DNA of 64,000 nt from Mesorhizobium sp. (lineage in GTDB: Bacteria; Pseudomonadota; Alphaproteobacteria; Rhizobiales; Rhizobiaceae), in assembly GCA_027492275.1 (NCBI GenBank), contig JAPUFC010000021.1:1-64000 (forward strand). Direction: 5' to 3'. The notes beneath the pieces were generated by a model. It saw nothing but the letters and a program-made list of their open reading frames with translations, had not been told where the DNA came from and ran no database searches. This document shows positions 26,949 through 37,573 of this stretch, one piece after another (within the stretch, counting starts at the first letter, position 1; every line of letters starts with the position of its first letter). Made by a program: the position numbers and the translations under genes.

Positions 26949-27734
26949 ATGGACCAGTTTCGAATCGACATCGGGAATGGCGTTGCGCGGCTGACGCTGA
27001 CGCGGCCCGAAAAGCACAACGCCTTCGACGACAGGCTGATCGACGGCCTGACGGCCGCCTTGCGCAAGCTCGAGGCCGACCCGGCCGTCCGGATCCTCGT
27101 CCTGGCGGCGGAGGGACCGAGCTTCAGCGCCGGGGCCGAACTCGACTGGATGAAGCGCGCCGCGGCGGCCGGTCAGGCGGAAAACCTCGCGGACGCCCAT
27201 AAGCTCGCGGGGCTGATGCATACGCTCGACGCGTTTCCCGGAACGACCATCGCCGCCGTGCAGGGGCCGGCCTATGGCGGCGGCGTCGGGCTGGTCGCCT
27301 GCTGCGACATCGCCATCGCCTCGACCGCGGCGAGGTTCGCCCTTTCCGAGGTCAAGCTCGGCCTGATCCCGTCGGTGATCGGCCCCTATGTCGTCGCCGC
27401 GATCGGTGCCAGACAGGCGCGGCGCTGGTTCCAGACCGCCGAGATCTTCGACGCCGCGACCGCCCGCGCCATCGATCTCGTGCACGAGGTTGTCGAGCCG
27501 GGGGCGCTCGAGGCCAAGGTCGGCGAGATCGTCGAAGCTTTGCGCAGGAACGCGCCCTCGGCCTGCGGCGAGGCCAAGCGTCTGGTCGGCGACCTCCTGT
27601 ACCGGCCCGTGGACGCGGCGCTCACGGACATGACCGCGCTCCGCATCGCGGAGATCAGGGCGAGCGACGAGGCCAGGGAAGGGATCGACGCCTTCCTGAC
27701 GCGCCGCGCCGCCGCCTGGATTCGGGGAGGCTGA
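26949..27734 (+). CDS. liuC: Methylglutaconyl-CoA hydratase (enoyl-CoA hydratase family)
   Basis: A 261-residue crotonase-fold enzyme. The oxyanion-hole segments FSAGAELDWMKR and GPAYGGGVGLVACCDIAIA are in place, as is LSEVKLGLIPSVIGPYV. The context between the two MCC subunits identifies it as the hydratase that turns 3-methylglutaconyl-CoA into HMG-CoA. The start at 26949 lies 4 bases after the beta-subunit stop, so translation is coupled. Confidence 0.92.
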   Translation: MDQFRIDIGNGVARLTLTRPEKHNAFDDRLIDGLTAALRKLEADPAVRILVLAAEGPSFSAGAELDWMKRAAAAGQAENLADAHKLAGLMHTLDAFPGTTIAAVQGPAYGGGVGLVACCDIAIASTAARFALSEVKLGLIPSVIGPYVVAAIGARQARRWFQTAEIFDAATARAIDLVHEVVEPGALEAKVGEIVEALRRNAPSACGEAKRLVGDLLYRPVDAALTDMTALRIAEIRASDEAREGIDAFLTRRAAAWIRGG

Positions 27735-27737
27735 CCG

Positions 27738-29728
<1,991 letters not shown>

Positions 29729-29732
<4 letters not shown>

Positions 29733-30619
29733 CGGACGCGGTGCGAATCGTCGAGGTCGGCCCGCGCGATGGACTGCAGAACGAGGCGGTCGCGGTCTCC
29801 CCCGCGTCGCGCATCGCCTTCGTGGAGAAGCTGCTTGCCGCCGGGCTGACGACGATCGAGGTCGGCAGCTTCGTCTCGCCGAAATGGGTGCCGCAGATGG
29901 CAGGCACGGATGTGGTGCTGAAAAGCCTCGGCGTCCGCGACGGTATCGATTTCCCTGCCCTCGTGCCGAACGAGAAGGGTCTCGAAGCGGCGATCGCCGC
30001 CGGGGCCCGCGAGGTGGCGATCTTTGCCGCGGCCTCGGAAGCGTTTTCGCACAAGAACATCAACTGCTCGATCGCCGAATCGATCGAGCGCTTCCGTCCG
30101 GTCGCCGACAGGGCGCTGGCCGCCGGCATTCGGGTGCGCGGCTACGTTTCCTGCGTGCTCGGCTGCCCCTATCAGGGCGAGGTGCCGATGGCTGCGGTCG
30201 TCGCGGTGACCAGGGTGCTGCACGAACTGGGCTGCTACGAAATCTCCCTCGGCGACACGATCGGCACCGGCACGCCGGTTAAGGCGCGCGACCTCGTGCG
30301 GGCGGTCTCCGGCGCCGTGCCGGTGGGCGCCTTGGCCGTTCACTATCACGACACGTACGGCCAGGCGCTGGCCAACCTCTACACGGCCCTCGAGGAAGGG
30401 GTGCGGGTCGTGGACGCGGCGGCCGGCGGCCTCGGCGGCTGTCCCTATGCCACGGGCGCGAGCGGAAACGTCGCCACCGAGGCGGTGGTCTACATGCTGG
30501 ACGGCATGGGGGTTCGCACTGGCGTCGACATGCCGAAACTGCTCGATGCGGTCGCGTTCATCACCGGCGCGCTCGGGCGTGGCCCCCAGTCGAACGTCTA
30601 CCGCGCGATGCGGGGATAG
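29729..30619 (+). CDS. liuE: Hydroxymethylglutaryl-CoA lyase
   Basis: A 296-residue TIM-barrel lyase that splits HMG-CoA into acetyl-CoA and acetoacetate, the last step of leucine degradation. The N-terminal VGPRDGLQNE, EVGSFVSPKWVPQMA, the metal-binding HYHDTYGQALAN and the signature loop GGLGGCPYATGASGNVATE are all present. The start is the ATG overlapping the liuD stop. The upstream frame is open for 298 codons inside liuD but is a shadow. Confidence 0.95.
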
Positions 30620-30723
30620 CCGGCAAACCTGAACCGTTCGCTCCGTCGATCGGCCTGCCGCCGGCGCCACGCGCATCCTTCCGGCTTCTGCGGCGTTGTA
30701 GCTGTCTCATCAGGAGACATGCC

Positions 30724-30984
30724 ATGGTCGATGCAGCGCAAATCAGGGAACATGCCGAGGTGGTCGGAGCGGACGGCGTGCACGTCGGGAAGGTCGATCG
30801 CGTGGAAGGCGCGCGGATCAAGCTGACCAGGAAGGACAGCGGCGAAGGTTCGCACGAAGGCCATCATCACTATATCCCGATGAGCCTCGTCGCGGGCGTG
30901 GACGGCGGAACGGTCTGGCTGTCGGCCAATGCGGACGTCGCGGTCACGTTCGAGGAAGAGGGCGACGGCAAGCCGACGGAATAG
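30724..30984 (+). CDS. DUF2171-family small protein
   Basis: An 86-residue acidic protein with the DUF2171 pattern HAEVVGADGVHVGKVDRVEG and a His-rich turn (EGSHEGHHHYIPMSLV), resembling a PRC-barrel-like beta fold. No function is established. AGGAGA at 30713-30718 is a good ribosome site. It stands 104 bases after the liu operon and is probably a separate transcript. Confidence 0.82.
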   Translation: MVDAAQIREHAEVVGADGVHVGKVDRVEGARIKLTRKDSGEGSHEGHHHYIPMSLVAGVDGGTVWLSANADVAVTFEEEGDGKPTE

Positions 30985-31000
30985 CCGGCAGGCTGCCGGC
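30984..31000. terminator. Hairpin between convergent genes
   Basis: GCCGGCA and TGCCGGC form a 7-bp stem with a 3-base loop starting at the DUF2171 stop codon, between convergent DUF2171 and purU genes. There is no clear T-tract, so it may only assist termination. Confidence 0.4.
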
Positions 31001-31021
31001 CCGAAGTTCCTCGAAAAGTCC

Positions 31022-31903
31022 TCAGCCCATCCGCTCCGAGGCGTGGCTTCCGGGGCTGGCGGGGAAGATCACGGTGCGGTTGCCGTTGATGAAGGCGCGG
31101 TGGTGGATGTGGGCGTGGATGGCGCGGGCCAGCACCTGGCTCTCCACGTCGCGGCCGAGCGCCACATAGTCGTCGGCCGACTGCGCATGGGTGATGCGCA
31201 CGATGTCCTGCTCGATGATCGGGCCCTCGTCCAGGTCGGCGGTGACGTAATGCGCCGTCGCGCCGATCAGCTTGACGCCGCGCTGATAGGCCTGCCTGTA
31301 GGGGTTGGCGCCCTTGAACGAGGGCAGGAAGGAGTGGTGGATGTTGATGATGCGGCCGGCCATCTTGCGGCACAGCGCGTCCGACAGCACCTGCATGTAG
31401 CGCGCCAGCACGATAAGCTCCGCGCCCGTCTGCTCGACCAGCTCCATCAGCTCGGCCTCCGCCTTCGGCTTCCTGTCCTTGGTGACGCGGATCAGGTGGA
31501 AGGGGATGTCGTGGTTGACCACCAGCTTCTGGTAGTCGAGGTGGTTGGAGACGATGCCGACGATGTCTATCGGCAGCGCGCCGATCTTCCAGCGGTAGAG
31601 CAGGTCGTTGAGGCAATGGCCGAAGCGCGACACCATGAGGATGACCTTCATGCGCCTGCCCGCATCGTGGAACTCGTAGTCCATCGCGAACGGCGCGGCG
31701 ACCGGGGCGAAGCCCTCCGCGATCTCCTCCAGCCCGACGCCCTCCTCCGAGATCACCGAGACCCGCATGAAGAAGCGGCCGGTGTCGAGGTCGTCGAACT
31801 GCGAGGAATCGACGATGTTGCAGCCTCTGGCGGCAAGATAGCCGGAGATCGCGGCCACGATCCCGCGTGTCGATCGGCACGAAACGGTCAGCACGAAATG
31901 CAA
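31022..31903 (-). CDS. purU: Formyltetrahydrofolate deformylase
   Basis: A 293-residue enzyme that hydrolyses 10-formyl-THF to formate and THF. An N-terminal ACT domain (about residues 1-80, CRSTRGIVAAISGYLAARGC) precedes the formyltransferase fold with INIHHSFLPSFKGANPY (catalytic His) and the Asp in TADLDEGPI. PurU genes are often linked to sarcosine or dimethylglycine oxidation, where it releases THF from one-carbon units; the sox genes lie 5 kb upstream on the same strand. It follows otnC with a 79-base gap. Confidence 0.93.
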   Translation of the reverse strand: MHFVLTVSCRSTRGIVAAISGYLAARGCNIVDSSQFDDLDTGRFFMRVSVISEEGVGLEEIAEGFAPVAAPFAMDYEFHDAGRRMKVILMVSRFGHCLNDLLYRWKIGALPIDIVGIVSNHLDYQKLVVNHDIPFHLIRVTKDRKPKAEAELMELVEQTGAELIVLARYMQVLSDALCRKMAGRIINIHHSFLPSFKGANPYRQAYQRGVKLIGATAHYVTADLDEGPIIEQDIVRITHAQSADDYVALGRDVESQVLARAIHAHIHHRAFINGNRTVIFPASPGSHASERMG

Positions 31904-31982
31904 GGCATGATCTCCGGCTCTGGTACGGGACGGGTTAAGGGCAAAGACGGCTGGCAGGCAAGGGGTGTCCGGCGCTGCCCGG

Positions 31983-32630
31983 TCAGTCCCATTCGACGTT
32001 GAACGCGGTGACGATGCTTTGCACCTGTCCGGGGCTGAGCAGGCGCGGCGACAGGCCGTGAGTCAGCAGGGCGAGCCGGGCCGTCTCCTCCAGCTCCTCG
32101 ATCGCCGTCACCGCCGCTTCGAGGTCGGCCCCCGCGACCACGGGGCCGTGATTGGCCAGCAGCACGGCGGAGCGGCGGCCGGCCAGCCCGCGAACCGCAT
32201 CGGCCATGGCGGCGTCGCCCGGCAAGTAGACGGGCAGCAGCTTGACCTTTCCCAGCCGCATGATGCCGTAGGGCGTCAGGGGCGGCAGCACATTGTCGGG
32301 ATCGACCCCCGGCAGCATCGACAAGGCCACGGAATGGCAGGAGTGCAGGTGCACGACGGCGCCGGCGGTCGAGCGCGTTTCGTAGAAGGCGCCGTGCAGC
32401 GGCATCTCCTTGGTGGGCGCGGGGCCGTCGAGATGACGGCCGTCCCGGCCGATCAGGGACAGTCCGGCGGGATCGAGGCGGCCCAGCGAAACGCCTGTAG
32501 GCGAAACCAGCAGCGACCCGTCCGGCAGCCGCGCGGACAGGTTTCCCGACGCGCCGGCGGTCAGGCCGCGATCGAACATCGAGCGGCCCAGGGTACAGAT
32601 CTGCTCGCGCAGGCGCGTCTGCTCGCTCAT
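31983..32630 (-). CDS. otnC: Class II aldolase/adducin-family decarboxylase (OtnC-like)
   Basis: A 215-residue zinc-dependent class II aldolase-fold protein. The metal site is visible as HLHSCHS plus the C-terminal NHGP, with the general acid region TKEMPLHGAFYE. Paired with an OtnK-type kinase (four-base overlap), it fits 3-oxo-tetronate 4-phosphate decarboxylase, giving dihydroxyacetone phosphate and CO2. Substrate stereochemistry cannot be told from sequence. Confidence 0.85.
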   Translation of the reverse strand: MSEQTRLREQICTLGRSMFDRGLTAGASGNLSARLPDGSLLVSPTGVSLGRLDPAGLSLIGRDGRHLDGPAPTKEMPLHGAFYETRSTAGAVVHLHSCHSVALSMLPGVDPDNVLPPLTPYGIMRLGKVKLLPVYLPGDAAMADAVRGLAGRRSAVLLANHGPVVAGADLEAAVTAIEELEETARLALLTHGLSPRLLSPGQVQSIVTAFNVEWD

Positions 32631-33862
32631 CGGGATTCCAGCATCGTGGCGGCGCGGGCGAAAAAGTCCGGCGCGCCGAAATTACCCGATTTGAGCGCCA
32701 GCACCAGCGGCCGCCCGGCGACGCGCACCATCGGCACGCCGGGATCGATGGCCGGGCCGATCTCGAGGCTGGCCGCTCCCAGCGCCTGGACGATGGCACC
32801 GGATGTTTCGCCGCCGGCGCAGACGATACGACGGACGCCACGTTCCGCCGCCTCGGCCGCCATGTCGCCGAAAAAGCGGTCGAGCGCGTCCGCGAGAGGC
32901 TCCCTGCCGTACCGGGCCTGCATGGCCTCCACCTCGGCGGGGTCGTCGGAGGAGTAGACCAACGGCAGCGGACCGGCGGCCAGCGCGGCGGCGACCATCG
33001 CCTGCGGCGTCGTGCGGTCCTGCATGACGGAATCGATGTCGAGCTTGAAGGCCGGATGGCCGGCCTGGACATGGTGCTTCACCTGCGCGCGCGTCGCCTG
33101 CGAGCAGGAGCCCGACAGGATCAGCACGGGCCCGGCCTCGCCGCGCCATGCGCCCGCCCGGTCCGACGTGCCGAGGACGCCCGGAAGGCCCAGCGCCAGG
33201 CCGGAGCCGCCGCACAGCAGCGGCAAGCCTTCGCTCGCGCTACCGAGCGCGCGCAGGTCATCGTCGGAGACGGCATCGGCGATGACGAAGGGCCGGCCGG
33301 CGTCGCGTTCCGCGCGCAGGGCCGCGACGGCGTCGCGCTTCAGCGCGGCGAGCGGCAGATGCCCGACGCCCCGGCGCGTCTGGTAAGACAGCCAGCGACG
33401 GATGTCGGGGTCGGTCATCGGCGTCAGCGGATGGTGCGCCATGCCGCTTTCGGAGATCAGGCGGTCGCCGACGAACAGATGCCCCTGGAAGACCGTCCTG
33501 CCGTTGGCGGGGAAGGCGGGGCATATGATCACCGGCGCATCGCTTTTCAACTCCTCGACCAGCGCGTCGAGAACCGGCCCGATATTGCCCTCACGCGTCG
33601 AATCGAAGGTCGAGCAGATCTTGAAGAAGAACTGCCGGCATCCCTGGTCGCGTAGCCAGCGTAGCGCGGCCAGCGAGTCCGCGACCGCCCGGTCCTTCGG
33701 CGCGGTGCGCGTCTTCAGCGCGACGATGCCGGCGTCCACGCCCTCCTCGGCCGGCCTGTCGGGCACGCCGCAATACTGGATCGTCCGCATCCCGCCCTCG
33801 GCCAGGGTGAGGCCGAGGTCGGACGATCCGGTGAAGTCGTCGCCGATGCAGCCGAGGATCAT
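32627..33862 (-). CDS. otnK: 3-oxo-tetronate kinase (DUF1537/OtnK-like)
   Basis: A 411-residue four-carbon acid sugar kinase. The N-terminal GCIGDDFTGSSDLGLTL and the substrate-side FKICSTFDSTREGNIGPV are DUF1537 hallmarks; the C-terminal nucleotide domain has CAGGETSGAIVQAL and ALKSGNFGAPDFF. OtnK members phosphorylate 3-oxo-tetronates or related acids before OtnC decarboxylates them. It is 9 bases after the bicupin gene and overlaps otnC, in the operon led by the NTF2-like gene at 36109. Confidence 0.88.
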   Translation of the reverse strand: MILGCIGDDFTGSSDLGLTLAEGGMRTIQYCGVPDRPAEEGVDAGIVALKTRTAPKDRAVADSLAALRWLRDQGCRQFFFKICSTFDSTREGNIGPVLDALVEELKSDAPVIICPAFPANGRTVFQGHLFVGDRLISESGMAHHPLTPMTDPDIRRWLSYQTRRGVGHLPLAALKRDAVAALRAERDAGRPFVIADAVSDDDLRALGSASEGLPLLCGGSGLALGLPGVLGTSDRAGAWRGEAGPVLILSGSCSQATRAQVKHHVQAGHPAFKLDIDSVMQDRTTPQAMVAAALAAGPLPLVYSSDDPAEVEAMQARYGREPLADALDRFFGDMAAEAAERGVRRIVCAGGETSGAIVQALGAASLEIGPAIDPGVPMVRVAGRPLVLALKSGNFGAPDFFARAATMLESR

Positions 33863-33871
33863 TTGGCTGCG

Positions 33872-35032
33872 TCAGGAAGCGAGCGCCTGCCGCACCGGAT
33901 AGGGCAGCAGGTCGAGCGACGCGACATAGCCGTTGTGATCGATGGCATAACCCTTCGCGGCGGCGGCTTTGCGCACCTCCTCGGACCAGACGATCCGCTT
34001 CTTGTGGTCGCCGGCCGTCATCAGCATGAACTCGGCCTCACCCTCGCCGGTGTTGACGATGGAGCGCCAGGTGTCGGCCGGGAAGGAATAGAGGTCCTGC
34101 GCCTTGACGGTCTGCCTTACCTCATCGGCGCCGGCGTTCTGCACCACTTCGACTTGGCCGGCGAAGACGATCATCACCTGCTTCTCGCGCAGCATGTGGC
34201 GGCCGATGCGGCCGCCGGCGGGCAGCTTCCCCCATTCCAGCGACATGCCGTGCGGATAGGTGATCGGCGGGCGCTGGTCGCGGTCCTCGCCGATGCCGTT
34301 GCCGACGACGGGCGCAAGCTCGCCGCCATGGCCCGGAAGACGGCTGTCGAGCAGGCTGGAGGCCGAATAGACCCTGTCGCCGCGCGTGACGACCCAGCGG
34401 CGCATCTCGTCGGCCGAATAGCGCCGCAGCGACTCGATCTGGGCGCGCGTCACCGGCTCCATCAGGTCGGCGGCGTCGGGCCTGGGCGCGCCCTTCTGCG
34501 TGTCCACCATCATGTTGTCGCGGGTGAGGTAGAGGCCGTGCTCCTCCGCCACCTTGAGGATGGTCGGATGCCAGATGATGCCGCCGGTGTCGTCGCCGCC
34601 CAGCGCGGTGAAAATCCAGCCCTCGCTGTCGCCGACATTGGTGAAGCCGCGGAAGATCCAGGTCGGGATGCTGACGACGTCGCCGGGATTGCCGATGATC
34701 TCGCCGTCCTTGCCGTCGGCGCCCCAGCGGAACAGCCACTTGCCCTTGAAGATCATGAAGACCTCGGCGGTGTAGTGGATGTGCAAATTGTTGGTGATGC
34801 CGGCGGGCATGGCGGCGACGCCGAGGCTGAAGCCGTGCGGCTCCGACAGGGCGACCTTCTGGTCCTTCGACTGGGTGACGCCGGGTCCGATCAGGGAATA
34901 GTTTTCCTTGAGATGCGAGCCCGGCATCTTGCAGTCGATGAAGGCGACCTTTTCGGCAACCATGTCCTCGCGCCTGACCAGGCGCTTGCGGCTCGCTTCG
35001 GGCGTCAGGGTAACGGTGTGGTCGTAGCTCAT
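33872..35032 (-). CDS. Bicupin protein with altered metal sites
   Basis: A 386-residue protein with two cupin domains. Cupin 1 motif 1 is canonical (G-x5-HxH-x3-E-x6-G, with H84, H86 and E90 in NNLHIHYTAEVF), but motif 2 has R128 where the fourth ligand His belongs (PTWIFRGFTN). Cupin 2 keeps only H279 (RHMLREKQ) and again has Arg (R323) in motif 2. Overall it resembles gentisate-dioxygenase or isomerase-type bicupins. The start at 35032 is preceded by GGACGG. It is 27 bases after the NTF2-like gene and probably processes the same substrate; the reaction is unknown. Confidence 0.75.
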   Translation of the reverse strand: MSYDHTVTLTPEASRKRLVRREDMVAEKVAFIDCKMPGSHLKENYSLIGPGVTQSKDQKVALSEPHGFSLGVAAMPAGITNNLHIHYTAEVFMIFKGKWLFRWGADGKDGEIIGNPGDVVSIPTWIFRGFTNVGDSEGWIFTALGGDDTGGIIWHPTILKVAEEHGLYLTRDNMMVDTQKGAPRPDAADLMEPVTRAQIESLRRYSADEMRRWVVTRGDRVYSASSLLDSRLPGHGGELAPVVGNGIGEDRDQRPPITYPHGMSLEWGKLPAGGRIGRHMLREKQVMIVFAGQVEVVQNAGADEVRQTVKAQDLYSFPADTWRSIVNTGEGEAEFMLMTAGDHKKRIVWSEEVRKAAAAKGYAIDHNGYVASLDLLPYPVRQALAS

Positions 35033-35059
35033 GGCGTGTCCGTCCATCGTTGTGATCGT

Positions 35060-36109
35060 TCAGGCAGAGGCGTCGGCGCGGGCGTTGGCGGCGGCGATCT
35101 GCGCGATGATCGCGATCTCGTCGTAGATGCGCCATTCGCGCACGATCTTGCCGTTGCGGAATTCGAAATGGCTCGAGCCGAGGATGTTGAGCGGCGCGCC
35201 GTTCGTCGGGCCGTAATAGGGCGAGCCGGAATAGGTGCCGCGCAGCAGCCAGATGGTGGCGACGCGCAGGCCCAGATCCTGCGAGGCATGCACGCAGATG
35301 TCGCGCACCTCGATCTCGCCGTCGGGAATGATCGACAGCAGCGCCATGGTCTCGAGCTGGTAGGCGTTCATGCCGAGCGCGCGGCGCAGGCGCACCGTCT
35401 GGCACACGATGGTGTCGTCGCAGTGGTTCGGCACCTCGTCGAAGAATTTCTGGTTCCAGACCCGATCGAACATCCTCAGGACGCTTTCGCATTCCGGGCG
35501 CGCGTGATCGGGGCGCGGCCCCGAAATGCCGCGAGACAGCACGTCCTCGATGCGGCCGGCGAACGGCGTGGCGGTCTTGTCGGCCACCATCGCCTTGCCC
35601 AGCACCGGCGAGCGGCGGGCGAGGTCTGCCCCCACCTCGTAGGGGTCTAGGCCGAGATCCCCGAGAACCGCGAACTCGTCGCGGATCACCCATTCCTCGG
35701 TGACCAGGCCGTCCTGCACCAGGCAGTGCGCGACGCCGCGGTTGACCCAGTCCTTGCCGGTCGGCGGGCCGTAGGTCCAGTGGCCGAGATGGGTGGCGTT
35801 GTTGAAGACGCGATGCGACGAGATGAAGCCGTTGTCGCCACGCTTTTCCCACACCACGTCGTCATGGCCGCCGCCCCGGTTGGGGAACGCCACCATCTTC
35901 TGCAGCGAGTTGGAGATGACGTTCCCCATCCCGTAGGTCTCGCCATAGACTGTGTGGACCTTCACGTCCGGCGCGTAGTGCTCGTGGATGTGGCCGAGCC
36001 CGCGCTTGATCCAGATCTTGTCCGTCCAGCTCGTGATGTATTCGCGCGGATCGCCATAAGGCGCGTAGGCCGAGGGCTGCAGGCCTGCAAACTGTTGTTC
36101 CGGTTTCAT
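35060..36109 (-). CDS. Double NTF2/SnoaL-like protein, copy 1
   Basis: A 349-residue protein that appears to hold two SnoaL/NTF2-like cone domains (about 20-160 and 195-335), a fold used by cyclases, isomerases and dehydratases. Notable segments are FISSHRVF, WTYGPPTGKDWV, HCLVQDG and a C-terminal HFEFRNGKIVREWRIYDEIA. A clear paralogue lies at 44457 beyond the sox locus. It is the first gene of a leftward operon, with a sigma-70 promoter and the GCATTCGAATGC palindrome just upstream. Function unknown. Confidence 0.75.
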   Translation of the reverse strand: MKPEQQFAGLQPSAYAPYGDPREYITSWTDKIWIKRGLGHIHEHYAPDVKVHTVYGETYGMGNVISNSLQKMVAFPNRGGGHDDVVWEKRGDNGFISSHRVFNNATHLGHWTYGPPTGKDWVNRGVAHCLVQDGLVTEEWVIRDEFAVLGDLGLDPYEVGADLARRSPVLGKAMVADKTATPFAGRIEDVLSRGISGPRPDHARPECESVLRMFDRVWNQKFFDEVPNHCDDTIVCQTVRLRRALGMNAYQLETMALLSIIPDGEIEVRDICVHASQDLGLRVATIWLLRGTYSGSPYYGPTNGAPLNILGSSHFEFRNGKIVREWRIYDEIAIIAQIAAANARADASA

Positions 36110-36158
36110 CGTCTCTCCACGGCGTTCAACACGGCCATTCCGGCCCGAAATCGGTTAT

Positions 36159-36170
36159 GCATTCGAATGC
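36159..36170. promoter_or_regulatory. LacI-type operator, copy 1 (GCATTCGAATGC)
   Basis: A perfect 12-base palindrome with the central CG usual for LacI-family sites. It abuts the -10 element of the promoter for the NTF2/bicupin/otn operon, so a bound repressor would cover the transcription start. Identical copies are at 46227 and 46285. Confidence 0.72.
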
Positions 36171-36199
36171 ACAATAGGATAATGTCCGCTCCATGGCAA
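36171..36199 (-). promoter_or_regulatory. Sigma-70 promoter of the NTF2-bicupin-otn operon
   Basis: On the minus strand, TTGCCA (36194-36199) and TATTGT (36171-36176) are separated by 17 bases, with the palindromic operator directly after the -10 and the start codon at 36109. Confidence 0.58.
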
Positions 36200-36234
36200 T
36201 TCCCTCTCCGCGTCCGGTTCCCGGACGGAAAGGG

Positions 36235-37032
36235 TCAGTAGCCGCTGGACGGCGGTGCGGATTGCGGAGCGGCGGCCAGTCTCGCCGCCGCCGCTTCCGC
36301 CCGCACCGTCCTGCCGAGAAGCGCGGCGTCGTTGCCCGGCGTCACGAAATTGAAGCCCTGCGCGGCGCGCATCGCGGCACCTTCGCCCGACGAACAGAAA
36401 ATGCCGGCCGCCTTTCCCGCCGATCGGCAGTGGTCGACGACGCGCCGGATCGCATCTACGACCCTGGGATCGTCGGATTCGGCGCGCGGAGCAGCGCCCA
36501 GCGCGAGACAAAGATCGTTCGGCCCGACATAGATGCCGTCGATACCCTCGGTGGCGACGATGGCGTCGAGATTGTCGAGCCCATCCTGCGTCTCGATCAT
36601 GGCCAGCGCCACGATTTCCTCGTCGGCGCGGGCGAAATAGTCAGCGCCGCCGTACAGCAGACCGCGCGCCGGCCCGAACGAGCGGTTGCCGTGCGGCGGA
36701 TAACGGCAGGCGGCGGCGAAGCGCCGGGCGTCGTCCGGCGTCGAGACCATCGGGCAGATGATGCCGTAGGCGCCGGCGTCGAGCAGCTTGTTGACCAGCG
36801 CCAGATCGTTGCGCTCGACGCGCGCGAAGGGAACGGCCGGCGTGGCCGAGATGGCCTGGAACATCGTGACGGCGGTGTCGAAGCCGACCATGCCGTGCTG
36901 CATGTCGACGGTGACGGCGTCGAGGCCCTGATGGCCGAGTACCTCGGCGCAGTAGGCTGAAGGGATCGACGCCCAGCCGTTGACGGCGGTCCCGCCCTCT
37001 TTCCAGATCTGCCTGACCGGATTTGCGCGCAT
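36235..37032 (-). CDS. HpcH/HpaI-family class II aldolase
   Basis: A 265-residue metal-dependent pyruvate aldolase. Recognisable are NGWASIPSAYCAEVLGHQG, the catalytic region VDMQHGMVGFD, the metal-site MIETQDGLDNL and IDGIYVGPNDLCLALG. Such enzymes cleave 2-keto-3-deoxy acids (for example KDR or HKHD) to pyruvate plus an aldehyde. It follows soxG by one base and so belongs to the sox operon, which is not usual for sarcosine oxidase loci. It suggests that the pathway substrate carries a longer carbon chain than sarcosine. Confidence 0.88.
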   Translation of the reverse strand: MRANPVRQIWKEGGTAVNGWASIPSAYCAEVLGHQGLDAVTVDMQHGMVGFDTAVTMFQAISATPAVPFARVERNDLALVNKLLDAGAYGIICPMVSTPDDARRFAAACRYPPHGNRSFGPARGLLYGGADYFARADEEIVALAMIETQDGLDNLDAIVATEGIDGIYVGPNDLCLALGAAPRAESDDPRVVDAIRRVVDHCRSAGKAAGIFCSSGEGAAMRAAQGFNFVTPGNDAALLGRTVRAEAAAARLAAAPQSAPPSSGY

Positions 37033-37033
37033 G

Positions 37034-37573
37034 TCAGTGGGCCGCCTCTGTTTTGAGAAGATGGCCGGTCAGGAACTCGAACACCGACTGCGCCCAGGTC
37101 CCCGGCACGAAGAGCTCGAAGGCCTCCGCCTCGGGGCGCTGGATCAGCACGGCGACGCCGTGGATGGCGGTCTGCACGAACGTGCCCGTGGCGAAGACCT
37201 TCTGCGAGAAGTCGATCGCGGCCGCGCGCGCCAGCAGGGCGGCTGCGCCGGGCCCTGCGACGCGCAGCAACAGCCGCGCATGGGTGAGGTCGAGGACGGC
37301 GAGACCGTTCGCCGGCCGGAGATTCAAGGGTTCCGGCGACTGGACCAGCAGCCGGTCCGGCGCGATGCGGAAGGCGCGCATGGCACCTGATACGGTTGCC
37401 CGGTCGTAGGCCGCCGGAAAGGTCAGGCCGAGCGCGCCGAGCAAAGCGGAGGCGAGCGGTTCGAAATCGCCCCAGCCGGCGATCTGCGTCAGGCGTTGCG
37501 CTGAGCCGACCGCAAGCGCGACGGGTTTGCCGTCGCTGGTGGCGCCCTGCCGTCGATGGCCGATCTCAAGCAT
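37034..37573 (-). CDS. soxG: Sarcosine oxidase gamma-subunit-like protein
   Basis: A 179-residue SoxG-family protein. It aligns in style with gamma subunits (ALAVGSAQRLTQIAGWGDF, LTHARLLLRVAGPGAAALLARAAAIDF), which share the GcvT-like fold and complete the heterotetramer. It overlaps the 3' end of soxA by 8 bases. No independent catalytic role is known for this subunit. Confidence 0.88.
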   Translation of the reverse strand: MLEIGHRRQGATSDGKPVALAVGSAQRLTQIAGWGDFEPLASALLGALGLTFPAAYDRATVSGAMRAFRIAPDRLLVQSPEPLNLRPANGLAVLDLTHARLLLRVAGPGAAALLARAAAIDFSQKVFATGTFVQTAIHGVAVLIQRPEAEAFELFVPGTWAQSVFEFLTGHLLKTEAAH

